Part shown: positions 1 to 4,780 of the stretch, piece by piece
Layout: every line of letters begins with the position of its first letter
How positions within the stretch are numbered: the first letter of the stretch is position 1
Assembly (NCBI GenBank): GCA_011065225.1
Contig: JAAKFC010000098.1
Location: 1-5,834 of the forward strand
Length of the DNA stretch: 5,834 nucleotides
From: Chlamydiota bacterium
GTDB lineage: Bacteria > Chlamydiota > Chlamydiia > Chlamydiales > Rhabdochlamydiaceae
Reading direction: 5' to 3'
Position numbers and translations under genes: made by a program
Notes under the pieces: generated by a model
Told to the model about the DNA's origin: nothing
Seen by the model: the letters and a program-made list of their open reading frames with translations, nothing else
The model's database searches: none

Positions 1-160
1 GTGTTTAAAAAATCATTCCGCCGATACTAGAAGCGATCTTTTCCCCTATAAGAACCTTCTTCGACCTGCACAAGCTCACATGAGCTTGCTCCGGTCTCCA
101 GAAGGCCCTTCTAGGAAAAAATCTTGGCTTTTGTTGGCAGCGGAATGAATTCGCATACAC
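1..160. repeat. Long imperfect inverted repeat, able to form one extended hairpin (possible structured RNA or MITE-like element)
   Basis: The left arm (1-78) is an imperfect reverse complement of the right arm (81-160). The best blocks are TCATTCCGC (13-21) with GCGGAATGA (140-148), CCTTCT (55-60) with AGAAGG (100-105), GACC (63-66) with GGTC (93-96), and an apical CAAGCTCA (71-78) with TGAGCTTG (81-88) around a two-base centre. GTGT (1-4) faces ACAC (157-160), so the palindrome may extend past the left window edge. Between the blocks lie internal loops, mainly around 22-54 and 106-139. There is no open reading frame of note and no following T-run, so it does not look like a simple intrinsic terminator. 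An extended, bulged hairpin of this size fits either a small structured RNA (6S-like shape) or a miniature inverted-repeat element. The palindrome is directly visible; the function is open. Confidence 0.6.
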
Positions 161-260
161 CCTCTTAACAAGTTCTTCAAAAAAGACTTCCTTTTAGTTT
201 ATTCAATGTGGTTTGTTTTAAGTTAATTATATTTCCCCATAGTTTTTTATTTTAATTTAC

Positions 261-289
261 TTGATCAGTTAAATTGTTCGAGATAGAAT
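261..289 (+). promoter_or_regulatory. Predicted sigma70/sigma66-type promoter for the envelope gene cluster
   Basis: A -35-like TTGATC (261-266) and a -10-like TAGAAT (284-289) are separated by exactly 17 nt, which would start transcription near 296, about 29 nt before the ATG at 325. The surrounding stretch 161-311 is very AT-rich and holds no other supportable feature. No convincing promoter lies in the gaps before the two downstream genes, so this one probably serves all three. Prediction from sequence only. Confidence 0.5.
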
Positions 290-324
290 AAATTTAACTA
301 GAGATAGATTTTTGGAGGTTCGTA

Positions 325-969
325 ATGGCAAAAAAAACACTAGGGGTGAATCCATGGACACACATCTGGATAAAACCAAGAGAAACGCTGAAAAAAGTCG
401 TCAGATTCAATCCCAAATACCGATTCGTGATTCTCTCTTTTATTTATGGACTTCCTATGCTCCTACATATGGCGCAAAACCTCTCTGTGGGAGAGCAGTT
501 CAACATCGTTGGGATTGTGATTGTCGCTCTTGTACTCGCTACATTCGTGGGGATGCTCGGACTCACAATTGCTAGTGCCCTTGTCTATTGGACAGGGAAG
601 TGGATCGGAGGTAAAGCAAATTATTTTCCAGTCCGAGCTGCAGTTTCGTGGTCAAATGTTCCCAATATCATTGCAATCATCGTATGGGCCATTCTCATCT
701 ATAATTTCAGAGATCACATATTTCTCTCAGAGTTTGATGAAATGAATTTCGTCGGTGGACAAATGACTCTCATTACGGGAGCTTTAGTTGTACAAGCCGC
801 GATTGCGATCTGGTCCTTTATCATTCTTGTTAAAGGTCTTGGGGAGGTTCAGGGATTTTCTGCTTGGAAAGGAGTTCTCAATGTTCTGATTCCCTTCTTC
901 ATGATAGGAATTCTCATCTGGGTCATTACTTGGCTCTTTTGGGCCTGCAATGGGATGCCTGGAGCATAA
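325..969 (+). CDS. Yip1-domain integral membrane protein
   Basis: A 214-residue polytopic inner-membrane protein. The soluble N-terminus (about 1-31) carries NPWTHIWIKPRETL, the NPW...I...PR-T pattern typical of bacterial Yip1 (PF04893) proteins. About five hydrophobic segments follow, near residues 33-50, 60-90 (long, possibly a re-entrant or double segment), 107-127, 146-169 and 184-207. The family-like motif GLGEVQGFSAWKG (171-183) precedes the last helix. The ATG at 325 is supported by GGAGG at 314-318, six nt upstream, whereas the longer-looking reading frame from 312 is in another frame. Tandem TAA stops end the gene. It leads a probable three-gene envelope cluster, 33 nt ahead of the next gene. 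Eukaryotic Yip1 proteins act in membrane trafficking; the role of the bacterial members is not known, so no specific function is claimed. Confidence 0.8.
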   Translation: MAKKTLGVNPWTHIWIKPRETLKKVVRFNPKYRFVILSFIYGLPMLLHMAQNLSVGEQFNIVGIVIVALVLATFVGMLGLTIASALVYWTGKWIGGKANYFPVRAAVSWSNVPNIIAIIVWAILIYNFRDHIFLSEFDEMNFVGGQMTLITGALVVQAAIAIWSFIILVKGLGEVQGFSAWKGVLNVLIPFFMIGILIWVITWLFWACNGMPGA

Positions 970-1002
970 TAAGAATTTAATATTTTGTAAGGGGGAAAAA
1001 GT

Positions 1003-1587
1003 ATGAAGATAGGATACAAAGAGTTAGTAGTTTTTTCACTGGCGTCTCTCATCACGCCTTTTATTCCTGCTCAGGCAGCGGACCTACAGCAGTCTTTTAA
1101 GGATTCAGAGATCGCTGTTATAAGCAATGTAAATTGGAAGGAATTCCATTCTGTTGTGGGAAAATGTACGCTTAGATTTCCTTCCGAGCCTGAACATATC
1201 TCTGAAAAAATGAATGTCGCTGAAGCGGGATATGATCTCAAATACGATGCCTATATTTCGAGCCAAGATAAAAAAAGTGTCTATATGCTCTTAATTGCCG
1301 AATATCCCGAGTTTGTCGATCAATCTCTTGCACAAGCATCACTTGAGGGCTTTTTGAATGGGATACTCGCTAATAATCCCGGGAACCAGCTCCTTTTTGC
1401 TGATATGCTCCTTGTAGATGGCCAGCCAGCTCTCGACTTCTTTATCCGTACTGGAGGAATCTATTTTAAAGGACGTGCGATCATGGTAAAAAACCAACTC
1501 TTTTTGATGGCAATGGAGTGTGAGGTTCAAAATTATGACGAAGGGCAATATAACTATTTCGTCAGTTCATTTAGATTTAACAAATAA
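1003..1587 (+). CDS. Predicted secreted (periplasmic) protein of unknown function
   Basis: A 194-residue protein with a clear Sec signal peptide: a short basic N-terminus (MKIGYK), a hydrophobic core (about 8-22) and an AQA-AD cleavage site after residue 25. The mature part has a FPSEP motif (59-63), alternating beta-rich segments, a central YMLLIAEYP strand (94-102), VDGQPALDFFIR (138-149) and a C-terminal YFVSSFRF (185-192). This order (a 'fPs.P' start, a strand-rich body and a closing 'F..SF.F') recalls PsbP/DUF1795-like folds, but that is a weak resemblance and not a family assignment. Two cysteines (55 and 173) could form a disulfide after export. GGGGG at 991-995 is a good ribosome-binding site 7 nt before the ATG. 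It sits 33 nt after the Yip1 gene and 13 nt before a lipoprotein gene, suggesting a joint envelope role. Confidence 0.7.
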   Translation: MKIGYKELVVFSLASLITPFIPAQAADLQQSFKDSEIAVISNVNWKEFHSVVGKCTLRFPSEPEHISEKMNVAEAGYDLKYDAYISSQDKKSVYMLLIAEYPEFVDQSLAQASLEGFLNGILANNPGNQLLFADMLLVDGQPALDFFIRTGGIYFKGRAIMVKNQLFLMAMECEVQNYDEGQYNYFVSSFRFNK

Positions 1588-1600
1588 GTAAGGTAGGAAG

Positions 1601-1816
1601 ATGAAAAAAGATTTGCAAAGACTCGTTTTAGTTTCCATCATTGGGTCGCTAGCAGTGATGACAGGTTGTGGGCAAAAAAATGATGGCATGAGAAAAAGTC
1701 GTCATGGCAATTGCAAGCAGCAGATGCAAGATTCTAAATCTTGGATGGATGACGATAAGGATTCCATGAAACACCAAGACAAAGATGATTCTTCTGGCTA
1801 CAATGGGTGTGGGTAA
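1601..1816 (+). CDS. Small Cys/His/Asp/Lys-rich predicted lipoprotein
   Basis: A 71-residue protein. A basic start (MKKDLQR) and hydrophobic stretch (8-19) end in the lipobox-like V-M-T-G-C with Cys23 as the lipidation site; Met at -3 is a less common variant of the L-[AST]-[GA]-C pattern. The mature 49 residues are hydrophilic and probably disordered, with two more cysteines (38 and 70), two histidines (35, 58), and an acidic/lysine/methionine tract at 48-64. Such composition could bind metal ions or be structural, but nothing here proves either. An AGGTAGGA purine stretch lies just upstream of the ATG, and the gene follows the secreted-protein gene by 13 nt. Its last 19 nt overlap the 3' end of recN on the other strand. 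No known family is recognised. Confidence 0.6.
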   Translation: MKKDLQRLVLVSIIGSLAVMTGCGQKNDGMRKSRHGNCKQQMQDSKSWMDDDKDSMKHQDKDDSSGYNGCG

Positions 1817-3408
1817 GGGGCCATCGCCCCTCCTAACATTCGGAGAAGCTCCACTTCGCGTTCTTTTTTTGAGAGCATCTTGATTTGTCCTTCTGTGCGC
1901 TCTTTGTTTTCGCTTTTTGAGACGCAGATATGATGGTCCCCCTGGCGGGCAACTTGGGGAAAGTGGGTGATGCAGAGCACTTGGCGCGATATTCCGAGCT
2001 TTTTCAATTGCTCACCGATTAGGCGAGCTGTCTCTCCACCTACATTGGCATCGATTTCGTCAAAAACCATCGTTTTTGGCCTTCCTTTTTCGGCCAAAAC
2101 TATTTTTAGCGCAAAGAGAAGACGTGAAAGCTCTCCTCCACTTGAACTCTCTCTCACGGAAACTTCTTGTTCTCCCTTATTGGCGCGCAGATAGAAAATC
2201 ACTTCATCCTCTCCAGTTTTGGTTCGCATTGCAGGGAGAACTTGGATTTTTATCTTAGCAGCTTGGATATTGAGTTTTTTTAGAGCTATTGACAGTTTTT
2301 GTTCTAGCACAGCGGCCCCTTTTGTGCGTGTTTCACGCAAAAACCTAGCTTCCGCAGCAGTATCTCTCTTCGCTGCAATAAGGGCCTTTTTTAGGCCCTC
2401 TTCTTTTTCATCAAGGCTTTCGATGGCCTCAAGCTCATCTTCCATTTCCTTGCGCCGTTTTAAAGGATTTTGGCCATATTTTTTCTTCAGATGATCGAGA
2501 AGCCTTAAGTGCTCTTCCAAATAGAGAAGGCGCCCCGGATCACTTTCGAGTTTTGCCTGAAAGCTTTGTAGTGCGATCTGCATCTCTTCAAAAAGCAATT
2601 GTGCTTCTTTTATCATTTTGCTGGCTTCTTTAAGGTCTAAGGCGTATTTCTCCATCACTTGGAGGGTATTTTGGATCTTTGTGGAGCATTGTCTTGCAAC
2701 ATCGACTTCTTCTAAAGCTTGAGAGGATTGGGTCAAAAGCTCCCTAGCATTGGCTAGAAGAGTATACTCTTCAAAAAGAGCATCCTCATTTTCCTCTTCC
2801 TTCAAATTTGCCTCGATGAGCTCTTCAATTTGCTCTTTTAAGAGAGCTTTTTTTTGCTCGCTTTGGGCTTTTTCCGTGCGCAAGTTTTCAAAACGTTCGA
2901 GTAGGCTTTTTTCTGTTCCCCAGCAGCTGAGGAATCGGGTGAGATCGACATTGGCATAGAGATCGAGAAATTGTCTTTGCTGATCAGAATTTTTGAGCTG
3001 AATCTGAGAATGCTGACCAATAAAGTCGATGAGATGAGGAGCGATTTTTTGCAAAAAAGCTATGGGAACCATTTGCCCGCATGCATAGGCTCGGCTCTTT
3101 CCTGCGCTGCTGATCTCTCTTGTGAGGATGAGGTCTTCTTTTTCGGATAGTGTTAGACCTGTCTCCTCAAATAGCTTGTGGAGGGCTGAGGAATCATTGA
3201 GCGAAAAAGAAGCTTGAATCAGAGCCTTTTCACATCCCTTACGCACTTTGCTTGCATCGGTTCTTTCTCCCAAAATAAGACGAAGAGCTTCAATGAGGAC
3301 CGTTTTTCCTGCACCAGTTTCACCAGTGATTGTTGTAAAACCCTTTTCAAAACCCACTTCCGTTTTTTCTATGAGGACAAGATTTTTAAGAATGAGAGTT
3401 TTAAGCAT
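1798..3408 (-). CDS. recN: DNA repair protein RecN (SMC-like ATPase)
   Basis: RecN is an SMC-family ATPase recruited to DNA double-strand breaks, where it aids RecA-dependent recombination. With the start chosen here the protein has 536 residues. It shows the N-terminal MLKTLILKNLVLIE strand typical of RecN, a Walker A GETGAGKT (29-36), GQHSQ (131-135; Q-loop region), a long Glu/Lys/Leu-rich coiled coil (about 165-385), the ABC signature SSGGELSR (422-429), Walker B TMVFDEID (446-453) and a switch-histidine ITHFPQVA (480-487). The ATG at 3408 is preferred over one 15 nt upstream because GAGG (3418-3421) then lies 9 nt ahead and the protein begins like the family. It overlaps the end of rnhC by 8 nt, implying coupled translation. 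The end is odd: after the conserved RMLGG only about 12 unusual residues (AMAPYPHP-rich) replace the usual C-terminal helix. All ATPase motifs are intact, so it is probably functional. Confidence 0.95.
   Translation of the reverse strand: MLKTLILKNLVLIEKTEVGFEKGFTTITGETGAGKTVLIEALRLILGERTDASKVRKGCEKALIQASFSLNDSSALHKLFEETGLTLSEKEDLILTREISSAGKSRAYACGQMVPIAFLQKIAPHLIDFIGQHSQIQLKNSDQQRQFLDLYANVDLTRFLSCWGTEKSLLERFENLRTEKAQSEQKKALLKEQIEELIEANLKEEENEDALFEEYTLLANARELLTQSSQALEEVDVARQCSTKIQNTLQVMEKYALDLKEASKMIKEAQLLFEEMQIALQSFQAKLESDPGRLLYLEEHLRLLDHLKKKYGQNPLKRRKEMEDELEAIESLDEKEEGLKKALIAAKRDTAAEARFLRETRTKGAAVLEQKLSIALKKLNIQAAKIKIQVLPAMRTKTGEDEVIFYLRANKGEQEVSVRESSSGGELSRLLFALKIVLAEKGRPKTMVFDEIDANVGGETARLIGEQLKKLGISRQVLCITHFPQVARQGDHHICVSKSENKERTEGQIKMLSKKEREVELLRMLGGAMAPYPHPL
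1816..1831. terminator. Short GC-rich hairpin at the convergent gene junction, weak terminator candidate
   Basis: AGGGGC (1816-1821) and GCCCCT (1826-1831) form a 6-bp stem with a CATC loop, beginning at the last base of the lipoprotein stop codon. It is suitably placed to end the plus-strand transcript, but no T-run follows in that direction. On the minus strand it lies inside the last codons of recN. It may slow or end transcription or protect the 3' end of the mRNA; a standard intrinsic terminator is not demonstrated. Confidence 0.3.
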
Positions 3409-4297
3409 TGCAAATGGCCTCAAATGTTTTGAAATGCAATTTTCCTACTTTTCCCAATCCTTCTTTTCCATGTTTCTGCAGCACCTTTTTCCCCGCTGCA
3501 ATCACATGAGAACTGGCCCCTTTTGGCAGAAGCAAACCAATCATTTTGCTTAAATTTTCGATCCCTTCCACAAAAGCTGCCCTGGCAAGAAGAGAAGCAG
3601 CCGCCACAACAGGATCTTCTTCTCCGTAGTGACGTTGTGTAAGAGAAACCTCTAGCTTTTTTCTTTTAAGGGCATTTTCCACTACATGTTCACTGGCAAA
3701 TTGGTCAATGATGACCGTTTTGCACTGCGTTTTTTGAACTAGCTCTTCGATAGCCGTGCTGTGAGCCCACGCGAGAAGACTATTGAGATTTTTGAACTTT
3801 TGATACAGCTCATTGTATTTATGGGGGAAGAGACGGACAATGCTGTGAGGAAAAAGACTTCGGATCTCAGAAGCAAGAACGATAATGGCCTTATCATTCA
3901 TCCGCTTGCTATCGCGCACACCCATGTCGAGCAGTTTTTTAATTCCATTTTCATCAGCGAAGACACCAGCAGTACACAAGGGCCCGAAAAAATCGCCTTT
4001 TCCCGCTTCATCAATTCCGATGCGAGGAGTCATATCGACCATTGTCTCAGGATAAGAAAAGGAAAGATCTTTTAGAATTTCTGGCTCCAAATAAAAAGAA
4101 ATAAAATCATTTTTGTCTTTGCCTTGCACCATCAATTTTCCAGAGGTGTATAGAATGCAAGAGACTCCTTTTTTTTTGGCGGCAAAGACCGTGTAAGGGG
4201 GAGTAGAAAACTCAAATCCTTGGTCAAGAAGATCATCTTTTAATTTTTCAGCAAGGGCAATATCGATTTTTGTCACGAAGGAATTCATAGGCCCCAT
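3401..4297 (-). CDS. rnhC: Ribonuclease HIII
   Basis: This enzyme cuts the RNA strand of RNA:DNA hybrids such as R-loops and primers in the cytoplasm. The 298-residue length fits RNase HIII rather than the shorter RNase HII. An N-terminal TBP-like substrate-binding domain (about 5-85) carries SGKLMVQGK (52-60), and the catalytic RNase H domain starts with GIDEAGKGDFFGPL (94-107), the type-2 RNase H hallmark containing the acids Asp96 and Glu97. Asp198 in VIIDQF is the probable third acid, and Glu227/Asp228 just before PVVAAASLLARA probably supplies the fourth. The start is uncertain: an in-frame ATG at 4288 (giving MNSFVTK) is equally plausible, as both have poorly spaced purine stretches. 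The gene leads a probable operon with recN (8-nt overlap) and is divergent from rodZ, a neighbour pairing also known to me in Chlamydia. No clear promoter is seen for this direction. Confidence 0.93.
   Translation of the reverse strand: MGPMNSFVTKIDIALAEKLKDDLLDQGFEFSTPPYTVFAAKKKGVSCILYTSGKLMVQGKDKNDFISFYLEPEILKDLSFSYPETMVDMTPRIGIDEAGKGDFFGPLCTAGVFADENGIKKLLDMGVRDSKRMNDKAIIVLASEIRSLFPHSIVRLFPHKYNELYQKFKNLNSLLAWAHSTAIEELVQKTQCKTVIIDQFASEHVVENALKRKKLEVSLTQRHYGEEDPVVAAASLLARAAFVEGIENLSKMIGLLLPKGASSHVIAAGKKVLQKHGKEGLGKVGKLHFKTFEAICNA
3418..3421 (-). promoter_or_regulatory. Ribosome-binding site of recN that decides its start
   Basis: GAGG on the minus strand lies inside the last codons of rnhC, 9 nt before the ATG at 3408. 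An alternative in-frame ATG at 3423 overlaps this GAGG itself and so could not use it; it would also add five residues (MRPFA) absent from the usual RecN start. Confidence 0.55.
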
Positions 4298-4318
4298 TGT
4301 CCCATGAAAGACAAAAAA

Positions 4319-4346
4319 TTGACAAGTATTGAAAGATCATTAAAGT
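4319..4346 (+). promoter_or_regulatory. Candidate promoter for rodZ and the DUF255 gene
   Basis: A perfect -35 TTGACA (4319-4324) is followed after 16 nt by TAAAGT (4341-4346), a 4-of-6 match to the -10 consensus. An alternative is TTGAAA (4329-4334) with TATATT (4354-4359), but its spacer of 19 nt is long and the start of transcription would fall on the ribosome-binding site. The whole 75-bp gap between the divergent genes is AT-rich and must also contain the rnhC promoter, which I cannot pick out. Confidence 0.4.
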
Positions 4347-4372
4347 AAGAGACTATATTACACGAGGGAAGG

Positions 4373-4780
4373 ATGAGCCAAGAACTCAAAAAGCTCGGAG
4401 AGAGCTTTCGCAAAAAAAGAGAAGAAATGCAATTGACTCTAAAAGAAGCAGAAAATTCTACTTCGATTCGCTGCAGCTTTTTACAGGCCATTGAAGAAGG
4501 GACGATCAATGATTTTTTAGCAGGGGTTTATTCCTTAGGCTTCATCAAGCAATATGCTGGTTTTTTGGGTTTAGATATAGAGAAAATTATGAAAGAGCAT
4601 CCCCAAGCTTTTCGCATGCGAGGATTAGATCATGATTTTCACTATGGAATTGGAACATTAGAAATGCGCTCTAGTTTGAGTGGAGGAATCAAATGGCTTC
4701 CCAATCTTCTTTGGATAGGAGGATCGGCAGGAGTCATTGTTTTAGCGTATTATTTTGCCAAGGCTGTAGGAATTTTATGA
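4373..4780 (+). CDS. rodZ: Minimal RodZ-like cytoskeletal anchor (HTH plus one membrane helix)
   Basis: RodZ links the actin-like MreB to the inner membrane for cell shape and, in Chlamydiae, division-site peptidoglycan synthesis. The 135-residue protein has an N-terminal HTH_25 (Xre-like) domain at about 5-75: LGESFRKKREEMQLTLKEAENST, then FLQAIEEG (36-43) and the aromatic helix GFIKQYAGFLGLD (56-68), which in E. coli RodZ is the region contacting MreB. A basic/linker stretch is followed by a single transmembrane helix (about 109-129), and the protein ends six residues later. The periplasmic beta domain of proteobacterial RodZ (about 330 residues in total) is absent, as in the short chlamydial homologue CT009, so this is probably the natural form and not a truncation. 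GAGG (4364-4367) lies 5 nt before the ATG. The stop overlaps the next start (ATGA). A DNA-binding regulator is a less likely reading because of the membrane helix. Confidence 0.85.
   Translation: MSQELKKLGESFRKKREEMQLTLKEAENSTSIRCSFLQAIEEGTINDFLAGVYSLGFIKQYAGFLGLDIEKIMKEHPQAFRMRGLDHDFHYGIGTLEMRSSLSGGIKWLPNLLWIGGSAGVIVLAYYFAKAVGIL
4768..4771 (+). promoter_or_regulatory. Ribosome-binding site of the DUF255 gene, inside rodZ
   Basis: AGGA within the last codons of rodZ lies 5 nt before the ATG at 4777, which overlaps the rodZ stop as ATGA. Together these support the start at 4777 and coupled translation. Confidence 0.5.

Noticed and set aside
1..160. Possible tRNA or simple rho-independent terminator in the palindrome
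   Set aside because: No cloverleaf with T-loop GTTC-type motif or acceptor stem is seen, and there is no T-run after the stem in either direction.
312..575. Open frame from a TTG at 312 overlapping the Yip1 gene
   Set aside because: It begins on the ribosome-binding site of the Yip1 gene, is in another frame, and its product is not protein-like; the frame at 325 has clear membrane segments and family motifs.
3248..3553. Plus-strand open frame across the rnhC/recN junction
   Set aside because: It is the antisense of well-supported rnhC and recN coding sequence, with low-complexity Ser/Phe-rich translation and no ribosome-binding site of note.
4285..4509. Minus-strand open frame over the start of rodZ and the intergenic gap
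   Set aside because: It is antisense to the HTH domain of rodZ; only its last six codons are mentioned as a possible leader of rnhC.
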